NCBI GenBank assembly: GCA_041608775.1
Contig: JBFISC010000077.1
Span: 1-14,444, forward strand
Length of the DNA stretch: 14,444 nt
DNA from: UBA7803 sp041608775
GTDB lineage: Bacteria; Pseudomonadota; Gammaproteobacteria; Pseudomonadales; Azotimanducaceae
Direction of reading: 5' to 3'
The position numbers and the translations under genes are program-made. The notes under the pieces are model-generated. The model searched no databases and was not told the DNA's origin. It worked only from the letters and a program-made list of their open reading frames with translations. Each line of letters starts with the position of its first letter. Position 1 is the first letter of the stretch. Shown in pieces: positions 5,374 to 12,236 of this stretch.

Positions 5374-6525
5374 TCAGGCCTTGGGCTGGCTCGCCATCAC
5401 CACGCAGCCGCTGGCGCCGAACATGCCGCCAACGCCGAGACACAGCGACACCTCCGCGCCGTCCACCTGAGCCGGCGCCGTGCCGCGCAGCTGGCGCACG
5501 CTTTCCTGCAGCGCGTACATGCCGTACATGCCGGAGTGCATGTACGACAGTCCGCCACCGTTCGTGTTGAGGGGAAGCCGGCCGCCGGGGGCGGTGTTGC
5601 CTGCTTCGACGAACGCGCCCGCTTCGCCGCGGCCGCAGAAGCCCAGGTCCTCCAGCCCGTAAAGCGGCAGATGGGCGAAGGCGTCGTAGATCATCATGTG
5701 ATCCACGTCGGCATGGCGGATGCCGGCGTCCGCCATGGCCCGCGGCCCGGCCACGGAGAAGGCGCGCGAGCTGGTCAGGTCCGCCATCTGGCTGACCATG
5801 GGCGTTTCCACGCTCTCGCCCGTGCCCCACACGTACACGGGCGGCTGGGGAAAGTCGCCGGCGCGGTCGGCCGTGGTCAGGATCAGCGCGCCGCCACCGT
5901 CGGTGACCAGGCAGCATTCCAGCAGGTGGAACGGATAGGCGATCATGCGGGAATTCAGCACGTCGGCCACGGTGATCGGATCGCGAAACGAGGCGCGGGG
6001 ATTCATGCCCGCCCACTGGCGCTGGACCACGGCCACGCTGGCCAGCTGCTCGTGGGTCACGCCGTAGGTCTTCATGTACCGGAGCACCGGCAGGGTGAAC
6101 AGGGTCGGTGGGCCCATGATGCCGTAGGGCGCCTCGAACTGACCCTGCAGCGACGCCGCGTCCATGCGCCGGCCACCACGGCCGATGCCCGAGCGGCCGC
6201 TCTCGCCGTGGGTGATCAGCACCGTCGTGCACTGGCCTGTCAGCAGCGCAGCGGCCGCATGGCGCACGTGGATCATGAACGAGCACCCGCCCACCGTTGT
6301 GCCGTCCACCCACTGCGGCGTGATGCCCAGATAGTGGGCGACCGCCGTGGGCGACTCACCCGCGGTGGCGACCCCGTCGATGTCGGCGGGCTCGATCCCC
6401 GCGTCCGCCAGCGTATTGAGCGCCGCGTCCGCATGCAGCTGGAGCTGGCTCATGTGGGGGATTCGGCCGAGCTCCGTGGTCTCGGCGGCGCCGACGATGG
6501 CGACCTGTCCACTCAGCGTGCTCAT
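5374..6525 (-). CDS. Thiolase-like protein (SCP-x type acetyl-CoA acetyltransferase family)
   Basis: This 383-residue protein has the thiolase fold, most like the SCP-x/lipid-transfer branch rather than FadA/AtoB: 'VAIVGAAETTELG' at the N-terminus, 'DIDGVATAG' near 49-56 and 'MIYDAFAHLPLYGLEDLGF' near 278-296. The nucleophile position carries C81 (TVGGCSF). The general-base histidine is probably H330 in 'NTNGGGLSYMHSG', where the usual G-H-P has become M-H-S. A C-terminal cysteine, C374, lies in 'GASGCVVM'. Thiolases cleave or form beta-ketoacyl-CoA esters; partners of this branch act on steroid or branched acyl-CoA side chains, but the substrate here is unknown. AGGAGG lies 7 bases before ATG 6525. 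The start overlaps the stop of the DUF35 gene by four bases (ATGA), implying coupled translation and, as known for such pairs, a hetero-complex in the cytoplasm. Confidence 0.88.
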   Translation of the reverse strand: MSTLSGQVAIVGAAETTELGRIPHMSQLQLHADAALNTLADAGIEPADIDGVATAGESPTAVAHYLGITPQWVDGTTVGGCSFMIHVRHAAAALLTGQCTTVLITHGESGRSGIGRGGRRMDAASLQGQFEAPYGIMGPPTLFTLPVLRYMKTYGVTHEQLASVAVVQRQWAGMNPRASFRDPITVADVLNSRMIAYPFHLLECCLVTDGGGALILTTADRAGDFPQPPVYVWGTGESVETPMVSQMADLTSSRAFSVAGPRAMADAGIRHADVDHMMIYDAFAHLPLYGLEDLGFCGRGEAGAFVEAGNTAPGGRLPLNTNGGGLSYMHSGMYGMYALQESVRQLRGTAPAQVDGAEVSLCLGVGGMFGASGCVVMASQPKA

Positions 6526-6941
6526 GTGCGGGCCTCCTGATCGGCGGGCCGGAACAGCGGCAACGTGATGTCAGCGTTCTGCGCCTCGAAGACCACCTCC
6601 AGCGGCATGTCGAGCTCGAGGGCCTCGGGGGTCTGGGCGCACTCGACGATGTTCGACATCAGTCGCGGCCCTTCCTCCAGAGCCACCAGGGCGATGGCGT
6701 ACGGGGGCTCGAACGCCGGGTGCGGACGGTGGCTGATGACGTAGCTGTCGAGCCGGCCACGGCCGCTGGCGGCAAACACGGTGACGGCGCGGGACGCGCA
6801 GACCGGGCAGAACGGGCGCGGCGGAAAGTACACGTGGCGGCACGCGTCGCAGCGCTGCAGCCGCAGCTCGCCTGCCCGGGTGCCTTCCCAGAAGTGCGCC
6901 GTCTCCGGCGTCGGTACGGGTAACGGCCGGTCTCCTGCCAT
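6522..6941 (-). CDS. DUF35 zinc-ribbon / OB-fold protein, thiolase partner
   Basis: The protein has 139 residues. After a short helix typical of the family ('TAHFWEGTRAGELRLQRCDA', residues 14-33) comes a rubredoxin-like zinc ribbon with C31-x-x-C34 and C45-x-x-C48, then an OB-fold domain (about 55-130) containing 'GRGRLDSYVISHRPHPAFEP' and 'PYAIALVALEEGPRLMSNIV'. Both family halves are complete. DUF35 (ChsH2/OB-fold) proteins bind acyl-CoA and form obligate complexes with thiolases or hydratases of the SCP-x/Ltp2 type. The thiolase gene directly downstream, with a 4-base overlap, makes that role here very likely. The start ATG 6941 has GGAG 7 bases upstream. The gene begins 45 bases after the cysQ stop, so it could belong to the nudE-cysQ transcript or have its own promoter; none is evident in the gap. 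Confidence 0.88.
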   Translation of the reverse strand: MAGDRPLPVPTPETAHFWEGTRAGELRLQRCDACRHVYFPPRPFCPVCASRAVTVFAASGRGRLDSYVISHRPHPAFEPPYAIALVALEEGPRLMSNIVECAQTPEALELDMPLEVVFEAQNADITLPLFRPADQEART

Positions 6942-6986
6942 GAGTCGCTCCTGCGCACGAAAAGGCGGGAGTATCTCAGAACGGCC

Positions 6987-7805
6987 TCAGGCGGGCACCG
7001 CGGGAAGACGCTCCTGCCACGGGTAGCCACCGTCGGCGGCGGCGAAGAACTCCGGGTTGAGGAACGACTCCTTGGTGTTGTAGCGCAGCGGCCCGCCGTC
7101 GGCGGTCCAGACCGCGCCGCCGGCGGCAGCGAGCACCGCGTGGGCCGCGGCGATGTCCCACTCCGAGGTGGGCCCGAGCCGCGGATAGAAATCCGCCCGG
7201 CCCTCCGCCAGGATGCACAGCTTCAGCGAGCTGCCCACCGGCGTACGGGAGACCTCGCTGAACCGTTCCGCCAGAACGCCGAGATAGCGCTCAAGACGTT
7301 CGCCCCCGTGGCTGCGGCTGGCCACCACCACCAGCGGCGCTTCGTCGCTCATGGCCCGGCCGTGCAGCGCCTCGGACCCGTCGGCGCCGTGGCGCAGCGC
7401 TGTCCGTGCCGCCACGTCACCGGTGTACACCAGGTCCTGCGCGGGCACTCCGACCACGCCGAAGACCGGCTGGTGATCCTCGATCAGCGCGATGTTGACC
7501 GTGAACTCACCGTTCTTGTTGATGAACTCCTTGGTGCCGTCGAGGGGGTCCACCAGCCAGTAGCGGCGCCACCGGCGGCGGGTGGCGAAGTCGGCGGGGC
7601 TCGACTCTTCGGAAACCAGGGGGAGGTCCGGAGTCAGCGCCTTCAGCCCGTCGACGATGATCCGATGAGCGGCCAGATCCGCCTGGGTCAGCGGCGAGTC
7701 GTCGTCCTTGGTCTCGACGTCGAAATCGGTACGGTAGATCTTCAGGATCGCCTCACCGGCGCGGCGGGCGAGGTCGATGAGGGCTTGAGTATGCTGGGCT
7801 TCCAT
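6987..7805 (-). CDS. cysQ: 3'(2'),5'-bisphosphate nucleotidase CysQ
   Basis: This 272-residue cytoplasmic phosphatase of the inositol-monophosphatase superfamily removes the 3'-phosphate from PAP, a toxic by-product of sulfate assimilation and phosphopantetheine transfer. The family pattern is complete: 'KDDDSPLTQADLAAH' (33-47), 'LVSEES' (63-68; metal ligand E66/E67), 'WLVDPLDGTKEF' (83-94; metal ligands D86 and D89) and 'EWDIAAAHAVLAAAGG' (215-230; D217). Lithium-sensitive, magnesium-dependent activity is known for the family. The length is somewhat above that of E. coli CysQ (246). The ATG at 7805 has only a weak Shine-Dalgarno. It starts 31 bases after the nudE stop on the same strand, so a nudE-cysQ operon is likely; this pairing is common in gammaproteobacteria. 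Confidence 0.94.
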   Translation of the reverse strand: MEAQHTQALIDLARRAGEAILKIYRTDFDVETKDDDSPLTQADLAAHRIIVDGLKALTPDLPLVSEESSPADFATRRRWRRYWLVDPLDGTKEFINKNGEFTVNIALIEDHQPVFGVVGVPAQDLVYTGDVAARTALRHGADGSEALHGRAMSDEAPLVVVASRSHGGERLERYLGVLAERFSEVSRTPVGSSLKLCILAEGRADFYPRLGPTSEWDIAAAHAVLAAAGGAVWTADGGPLRYNTKESFLNPEFFAAADGGYPWQERLPAVPA

Positions 7806-7836
7806 TGGGGTACGCGATGGCGGCGAAGCGGCGACC

Positions 7837-8373
7837 TTACCCGTTGAGGTGAGGGCGCGCCAGACACAGCGCAGCGATCGCCCTGGCCTCCTGGAACGAC
7901 TCGTCGTGGATCAGCTCGTCCAGGCGCTCGATCGGCCAGCGCACCAGCTCGACCGGCTCCGGCTCGTCTGCAGGCAGCTTTTCCGGGTACAGGTCGGTGG
8001 CCAGCAGCACGTTGATGGTGAATCCCATGTGCCCCGGCGCCAGGTTCAGGCGCTTGAGGAATTTCAGCTGCCGCGCACCGAAACCGATCTCTTCCTTGAG
8101 TTCCCGGTTGGCCGCCTCCTCCAGCGACTCCCGACCTTCCGCCGCGCCTTTCACCAGGGTCAGCTGGAGCTCGTGGAAGCCGGCACAGTACTCGCGGATC
8201 AGCAGCAGCTCGTCGTTCTGCACCGCCACCACCATCACGGCCGGCGTGCCCACGCCGGGCAGCCGTTCGTACGTCCGCTCCACGCCGTTGGCGAACTTCA
8301 GATCCAGCTCTTCGATCCGGAAGAACCGCGTGCGGGCCACTTCGCGCACGGCCTTGATCTCGGGAACCCCCAC
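7837..8373 (-). CDS. nudE: ADP compounds hydrolase NudE
   Basis: The protein has 178 residues and a perfect Nudix box: G-x5-E-x7-REL-x-EE-x-G within 'GAAEGRE...ANRELKEEIGF'. The flanking sequence follows E. coli NudE closely: an early 'RTRFFRIEELDLKFANGVER', 'LLLIREY', 'FLKRLNLAPGHMGF', and 'DLYPEKLPADEPEPVELVRW' towards the end. NudE hydrolyses ADP-ribose, NADH, Ap3A and similar dinucleotides to mononucleotides in the cytoplasm. The start is GTG at 8373, with an AGGTGAG Shine-Dalgarno about 2-8 bases upstream; no in-frame ATG gives a better fit to the family. It is divergent from yrfG, and a consensus TATAAT lies 30 bases upstream of the start, so its promoter is probably in the shared 78-base gap. 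The gene is near hslR-hslO-pckA in E. coli too. Confidence 0.94.
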   Translation of the reverse strand: MGVPEIKAVREVARTRFFRIEELDLKFANGVERTYERLPGVGTPAVMVVAVQNDELLLIREYCAGFHELQLTLVKGAAEGRESLEEAANRELKEEIGFGARQLKFLKRLNLAPGHMGFTINVLLATDLYPEKLPADEPEPVELVRWPIERLDELIHDESFQEARAIAALCLARPHLNG

Positions 8374-8401
8374 GCCTCACCTCTTGTCTACCCCGTGCAG
8401 G

Positions 8402-8408
8402 TATTATA
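8402..8408. promoter_or_regulatory. Bidirectional -10 element between nudE and yrfG
   Basis: The minus strand reads TATAAT exactly at 8408-8403, about 30 bases before the nudE GTG, predicting a leader of roughly 20-25 bases. The plus strand reads TATTAT at 8402-8407, 44 bases before the yrfG ATG. Neither has a good -35 at the usual distance; TTGTCT at 8384-8389 is too close (12 bases) to serve the plus-strand -10. Confidence 0.45.
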
Positions 8409-8451
8409 CGGGCGCAACCTCCCACGGGGCCGGACGGCCCTCCGAGAACAC

Positions 8452-9108
8452 ATGATCGACTGGGATCTCATCGACACGGTGCTGCTGGACATGGACGGCA
8501 CCCTGCTGGACCTCTACTACGACAACACCCTGTGGAACCAGCTGCTGCCGACCCGCTACGGGGAGGTTCACGACCTTCCAGTGGAGGCCGCGCGCTCGCA
8601 CCTGTTCAGCCACATGCACCAGCACCACGGAACCCTGCGTTTCTATTGCCTCGACCACTGGTCCGAGTTCACCGGTCTCGACATCGTGGCCATGCACCAC
8701 GAGCTCACGGATCTGATCCGCTATCGGCCGAGCGCCGAGCTGTTCCTCGACTGGCTGCGCGAGCGCGGCAAGCGGACGCTGCTCGCCACCAATGCCCACC
8801 GCGACAGCCTGCACGTCAAGAACATGCACTCCGGGGTGGTGGAAAGGCTCGACGGCGACGTCTCCTGCCACGACTACGGCGCGCCGAAAGAGTCGCCCGA
8901 ATTCTGGGCGGCGCTGATGGCCGAGCACCCGTTCGACCCCGAGCGGACGCTGTTCATCGACGACAACGAGCCGGTGCTGAATGCCGCCGCGGCGTTCGGC
9001 GTCCGCCACCTGCTCACGGTCAGCCAGCCGGATTCCGGGCGGCCGCTGCGCGGTGGCCTCAACTATCCGGCCTTCAACGATTTCCGGGAGCTGCTCCCCG
9101 TTGGCTGA
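8452..9108 (+). CDS. yrfG: GMP/IMP nucleotidase YrfG (HAD superfamily)
   Basis: I take ATG 8452 as start (218 residues). The frame extends much further upstream, but only as antisense to nudE, and MIDWDLIDTVLLDMDGTLLD aligns with the E. coli YrfG N-terminus. All HAD motifs are present: motif I D13-M-D15-G-T, motif II T113 in LLATNAH, motif III K146 in GAPKESPEFW, and motif IV 'FIDDNEPVL' with D170 and D171. The cap region contains 'YCLDHWSEFTGLDI', strongly conserved with YrfG. The enzyme dephosphorylates purine mononucleotides (IMP, GMP) in the cytoplasm. It opens a plus-strand run and its stop overlaps the hslR start by 8 bases, so the genes are co-transcribed and probably translationally coupled, as in E. 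coli. Confidence 0.93.
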   Translation: MIDWDLIDTVLLDMDGTLLDLYYDNTLWNQLLPTRYGEVHDLPVEAARSHLFSHMHQHHGTLRFYCLDHWSEFTGLDIVAMHHELTDLIRYRPSAELFLDWLRERGKRTLLATNAHRDSLHVKNMHSGVVERLDGDVSCHDYGAPKESPEFWAALMAEHPFDPERTLFIDDNEPVLNAAAAFGVRHLLTVSQPDSGRPLRGGLNYPAFNDFRELLPVG

Positions 9109-9505
9109 CTCCGCCCCGGCAAAGGTCCGCCTGGACCGCTGGCTCTGGGCCGCCCGGTTCTTCCGGACCCGGGCCCAGGCCAAGCACGCGATCGAGGGCG
9201 GCAAGGTGCACCTGGCGGGCGGTGGCCGACCGAAAGTGAGCAAGGAGATCGGCGTGGGCGAGCTGCTGGAGATCCGTCGCGGCTGGGACACGGAAGTGGT
9301 CGAGGTAACCGGGCTCTCCGAGCAGCGCGGCAACGCGAGCGCGGCGGCGGCCCTGTATCGGGAAACCCCGGAGAGCATCGAGGCCAGACAGGCGGAACGG
9401 GCCAGGCGGCAGATGCAGAACGCGGGCCTGCGGATGCCTCAGCGCCGCCCCGGCAAACGTGACCGCAGGGAACTGGCGAAACTCAAACACGGCGAGGATC
9501 CATGA
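9101..9505 (+). CDS. hslR: Heat shock protein 15 (HslR), S4-domain RNA-binding protein
   Basis: The predicted start is TTG 9101 (134 residues; E. coli HslR has 133), with GGGAG about 10 bases upstream. It overlaps the end of yrfG by 8 bases. The open frame extends further back (8981), but that part is read inside yrfG and is not family-like. The S4 domain starts at once ('KVRLDRWLWAARFFRTRAQA', residues 8-27) and continues through 'AIEGGKVHL' with basic RNA-contact residues. A lysine/arginine-rich C-terminal tail ('RRPGKRDRRELAKLKHGEDP') is typical. HslR binds 50S subunits carrying nascent peptidyl-tRNA after premature dissociation and helps recycle them. The stop overlaps the hslO start by four bases (ATGA). 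The non-ATG start is the main uncertainty. Confidence 0.92.
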   Translation: MADSAPAKVRLDRWLWAARFFRTRAQAKHAIEGGKVHLAGGGRPKVSKEIGVGELLEIRRGWDTEVVEVTGLSEQRGNASAAAALYRETPESIEARQAERARRQMQNAGLRMPQRRPGKRDRRELAKLKHGEDP

Positions 9506-10431
9506 GCAGCGACGTCATCCACAGGTTCAGCTTCGCCAATGCGCCGATTCGCGGTCAGTGGGTGCGGCTTTCCGACAGCGTCGGCCAGGCCTTCGAGCGC
9601 CAGAGCTACCCGGCGCCCGCCCAGCGGCTGCTGGCGGAAATGCTGGCCGCGGTGAGCCTGATGGCCGACGGCATCAAGTTTCATGGCCGGGTGGCGCTGC
9701 AGGCGCGGGGCCACGGCGCCGTGACCACCGCGCTGGCGGAATGCCGGCACCGCAACCTGCTGCGCGGCATCGTGCGCTGGAACGAGGCGGCCGCAGATCC
9801 GGCGGACGCCTCCCGGAAAGCCGGGCCGCTGGGCACCGAGCCGGCGCTGTCGGCCCTGCTCGGCGACGGCCAGATGGCCATCACCCTGACCCCCGATGGC
9901 CTCGACGGCCACAGCAACTCCTATCAGGGCGTGGTGTCGCTGGAAGACGATTCCCTGGCGCGCAACCTCGAGGCTTACTTCGTCAACAGCGAGCAGCTGC
10001 CCACCCGGCTGTTCTTCGCCTATGCGGGTGACACGGTCACCGGCCTGCTGCTGCAGCGCCTGCCGGCGGCCGATCTCGCCAACGAGGTGACCCTCGACCT
10101 GCGCGACGACACCTGGCGCGAGATCGAGCTGCTGACCGATACCGTGACCCAGGACGAGCTGGCCCGCCTGCCCGTCGACGAGCTGCTGCGGCGGCTGTTC
10201 CACGAGCACACCGTGACCATGCATCCTGGCCGGAGCCTTGAGTTCTCCTGCACCTGCAGCCGCGAGCGGGCCGAGGCCATGCTCCAGGCCCTGCCGAAGG
10301 AGGAGATCCTGGAGCTGCTGGAAACCCAGGGCATGGTGGACGTTACCTGTGAGGTCTGCGGCGCCCGCTACGAGTACGACAAGGTGGATGCCCATCTCCT
10401 CTACGATCCAGCGCCGCGGCGGATTCATTAA
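9502..10431 (+). CDS. hslO: Hsp33 redox-regulated chaperone HslO
   Basis: The protein has 309 residues (E. coli about 292). The zinc-binding redox switch is intact: C250-T-C252 and C283-E-V-C286, with the same spacing as E. coli C232/C234/C265/C268. Under oxidative plus heat stress these cysteines release zinc and form disulfides, converting the protein to an ATP-independent holdase that hands clients to DnaK. The N-terminal domain has the expected 'GQWVRLSDSVGQA', 'LLAEMLAAVSLMA' and 'EQLPTRLFFAY' segments. A stretch around residues 92-117 (positively charged, 'DASRKAGPLGTEPALSA') looks slightly expanded. The oddity is the C-terminus: the last seven codons (APRRIH plus TAA) are the first unit of a 21-bp tandem repeat that continues past the stop. 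Confidence 0.95.
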   Translation: MSSDVIHRFSFANAPIRGQWVRLSDSVGQAFERQSYPAPAQRLLAEMLAAVSLMADGIKFHGRVALQARGHGAVTTALAECRHRNLLRGIVRWNEAAADPADASRKAGPLGTEPALSALLGDGQMAITLTPDGLDGHSNSYQGVVSLEDDSLARNLEAYFVNSEQLPTRLFFAYAGDTVTGLLLQRLPAADLANEVTLDLRDDTWREIELLTDTVTQDELARLPVDELLRRLFHEHTVTMHPGRSLEFSCTCSRERAEAMLQALPKEEILELLETQGMVDVTCEVCGARYEYDKVDAHLLYDPAPRRIH

Positions 10432-10528
10432 GCGCCGCGGCGGATTCATCGAGCGCCGCGGCGGATTCATCGAGCGCCGCGGCGGGTTCATCAAGAGACG
10501 CGGCGGGTTCATCAAGAGACGCGGCGGG
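10411..10528 (+). repeat. 21-bp tandem repeat spanning the hslO stop codon
   Basis: There are five full units at 10411-10431, 10432-10452, 10453-10473, 10474-10494 and 10495-10515, and a partial sixth from 10516. Units 1-4 begin GCGCCGCGGCGG, which contains the 10-bp palindrome CGCCGCGGCG; units 5-6 begin GAGACGCGGCGG. The endings are ATTCATTAA, ATTCATCGA, ATTCATCGA, GTTCATCAA and GTTCATCAA. Unit length is 7 codons, so the array stays in the hslO frame, and unit 1 alone ends in a stop (TAA). There are no spacers, so it is not a CRISPR array. Confidence 0.95.
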
Positions 10529-10576
10529 CGGCCGTTGACCCCCGGGAAAGGGTTACATTCCCGAATCATCCAGCGT

Positions 10577-10604
10577 ATGACTGGGCATTCCCCTCTGGCA
10601 TAAT
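10577..10604 (+). promoter_or_regulatory. Probable pckA promoter
   Basis: ATGACT (10577-10582, four of six matches to TTGACA), a 16-base spacer and CATAAT (10599-10604, five of six) preceded by TGG, giving an extended -10 (TG-n). Transcription would start near 10611, about 27 bases before the pckA ATG and clear of the 21-bp repeats. Confidence 0.5.
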
Positions 10605-10626
10605 TCGCCGCCTCTAGGGGAAAGAC

Positions 10627-10689
10627 ATGCGACTATCATGGCCGTCGATATCGATACCACGTCGAAGCACTCCACGTACGAGGATCTGA
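10627..10689 (+). other. 20-codon upstream ORF overlapping the pckA start
   Basis: ATG 10627 opens MRLSWPSISI and ends at TGA 10687-10689, inside pckA and out of its frame. The only Shine-Dalgarno (AGGGGAAAG, 10616-10624) is nearer this ATG than pckA's own at 10638, for which the gap is long. It may be a regulatory decoy or merely a chance ATG. Confidence 0.35.
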
Positions 10690-12203
10690 CCTCCCCGGTG
10701 CTCGCCGAGCTCGCGGTCATCCGCGAGGAAGGCCAGTTCGCGAGCAATGGCGCCATCGTGGTGCGCACCGGCGCGCGCACCGGGCGCTCACCCAAGGACC
10801 GTTTCATCGTCGACGAGCCATCCACCCGGGATGCCATCGACTGGGGCGCCATCAATCAGCCCATCGCGCCCGAGGTCTTCGACGCGCTCTGGGACCGCGT
10901 GCAGCTGCACCTGGACGATCAGGACACGTTTCTCTCCCACCTGCACGTTGGTGCCGACCCCGAGCATTACCTGCCCATCGAGGTGACCACCGAGTACGCG
11001 TGGCACGCGCTGTTCGGTCGCGCCCTGTTCATCAGCCCGGATCACTACAACCCGCACAACAAGGAAGCGTGGCAGGTCGTCAACGCGCCCGGTTTCACCT
11101 GCGACCCGGAACGCGACAACACCGCGAGCGACGGCACGGTGATGATCAACTTCGCCAAGCGTCGGGTGCTCATCGCCGGCATGCGCTACGCCGGCGAGAT
11201 GAAGAAGTCGATGTTCTCCGTGCTGAACTTCCTGCTGCCGGAAAAGGACGTGCTGCCCATGCACTGTTCCGCCAACATGGGCGGCGACGGTGACGTGACC
11301 CTGTTCTTCGGCCTCTCGGGTACCGGCAAGACGACCCTGTCCGCCGATCCGTCACGACTCCTCATCGGTGACGACGAGCACGGCTGGGGCAAGGGCACCG
11401 TGTTCAACTTCGAGGGCGGCTGCTACGCCAAGTGCATCGACCTGTCCCGCGAGAACGAGCCGATGATCTACGACGCCATCCGCTTTGGCGCCATCGTCGA
11501 GAACGTGGTGATGGATCCGCAGACCCGGGAGCCCGACTACGGCGACTCGAGCCTCACCGAGAACACGCGCGCCTGCTACCCGCGCAGCGCCATCGACGCC
11601 AAGGTTCCCGAAAACCGGGGCGGTGAGCCCAACCGCATCATCTTCCTGACCTGCGACGTCAGCGGGGTCCTGCCGCCGGTTTCGCTGCTGTCCAAGGAAG
11701 CGGCCGCCTACCACTTCCTCTCCGGCTACACCGCTCAGGTGGGCTCCACCGAGGTCGGCTCGACGGAAGCCTACAAGGCCACGTTCTCCACCTGTTTCGG
11801 CGCGCCGTTCTTCCCGCGCCCGGCAGGCGTGTACGCGGATCTGCTGATCAAGCGCATCGAGGACTTCGGCTCCCAGGTCTATCTGGTGAATACCGGCTGG
11901 ACGGGCGGCGGCCACGGGATCGGCAAGCGTTTCAGCATTCCAACCACCCGGGCCATCATTCACGCCATCCAGTCGGGTGCGCTGGACCGGATCGAGACGA
12001 CCCGCCTGCCCGGCTTCAACCTGAACATCCCGACCGCGGTGCCCGACGTCGATTCCAAGCTGCTGAACCCGCGCGACGCGTGGGCCGACAAGGCGGCCTA
12101 CGACAAGGCGGCGCGCGCGCTGATCGGCAAGTTCACCGAGAACTTCAAGAAGTTCAAGGTGGACCAGGCCATCGTCGACGCTGGTCCGTCCCGGGATTTC
12201 TAG
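10638..12203 (+). CDS. pckA: Phosphoenolpyruvate carboxykinase (ATP)
   Basis: The protein has 521 residues; E. coli PckA has 540 with a longer N-terminus. It converts oxaloacetate and ATP to phosphoenolpyruvate, CO2 and ADP, the first committed step of gluconeogenesis, in the cytoplasm. Family motifs are all present: 'GARTGRSPKDRF' (45-56, substrate binding), 'GEMKK' (186-190, metal-ligand K), 'HCSANMGGDGDVTLFFG' (209-225), kinase loop 'GLSGTGKT' (225-232), 'LIGDDEHGW' (242-250; metal-binding aspartates), 'NFEGGCYAKCIDLS' (257-270) and 'VNTGWTGGGHGIGKR' near the end. 'VGSTEVGSTE' looks like a small duplication but aligns with the AGTERGITE region of E. coli PckA, so it is normal. A likely promoter precedes it, and the Shine-Dalgarno is oddly distant. 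The hslO-pckA order is also that of E. coli. Confidence 0.96.
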   Translation: MAVDIDTTSKHSTYEDLTSPVLAELAVIREEGQFASNGAIVVRTGARTGRSPKDRFIVDEPSTRDAIDWGAINQPIAPEVFDALWDRVQLHLDDQDTFLSHLHVGADPEHYLPIEVTTEYAWHALFGRALFISPDHYNPHNKEAWQVVNAPGFTCDPERDNTASDGTVMINFAKRRVLIAGMRYAGEMKKSMFSVLNFLLPEKDVLPMHCSANMGGDGDVTLFFGLSGTGKTTLSADPSRLLIGDDEHGWGKGTVFNFEGGCYAKCIDLSRENEPMIYDAIRFGAIVENVVMDPQTREPDYGDSSLTENTRACYPRSAIDAKVPENRGGEPNRIIFLTCDVSGVLPPVSLLSKEAAAYHFLSGYTAQVGSTEVGSTEAYKATFSTCFGAPFFPRPAGVYADLLIKRIEDFGSQVYLVNTGWTGGGHGIGKRFSIPTTRAIIHAIQSGALDRIETTRLPGFNLNIPTAVPDVDSKLLNPRDAWADKAAYDKAARALIGKFTENFKKFKVDQAIVDAGPSRDF

Positions 12204-12211
12204 CTAACCTA

Positions 12212-12229
12212 GCCCCAGATTCCTGGGGC
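12212..12229 (+). other. Hairpin between pckA and gshA masking the gshA ribosome binding site
   Basis: GCCCCAG (12212-12218) pairs perfectly with CTGGGGC (12223-12229) around an ATTC loop. There is no T-run, so it is not a standard terminator. The right arm contains TGGGG, the only candidate Shine-Dalgarno for the TTG at 12237. Confidence 0.6.
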
Positions 12230-12236
12230 CAGCGCC

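Noticed and set aside
5121..5570. 149-codon plus-strand ORF through the SOS-box region
   Set aside because: Crosses the inverted repeats and the C-rich run, then continues antisense into the thiolase gene; Pro/Ser/Arg low-complexity product.
5536..6540. 334-codon plus-strand ORF
   Set aside because: Lies over the thiolase gene; His/Gly/Arg-rich composition typical of an antisense reading of high-GC code.
8384..8407. Complete plus-strand promoter TTGTCT...TATTAT for yrfG
   Set aside because: The spacer is only 12 bases; just the -10 is kept as a feature.
10411..10528. CRISPR-like array
   Set aside because: The 21-bp units are directly adjacent with no spacers.
9439..10569. 376-codon minus-strand ORF beginning with MNPPRR repeats
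   Set aside because: Antisense of hslO; the apparent protein repeat is only the 21-bp DNA repeat read on the other strand.
12212..12229. Rho-independent terminator for pckA
   Set aside because: The stem is good but no T-run follows and gshA starts 8 bases later; treated instead as a hairpin over the gshA ribosome site.
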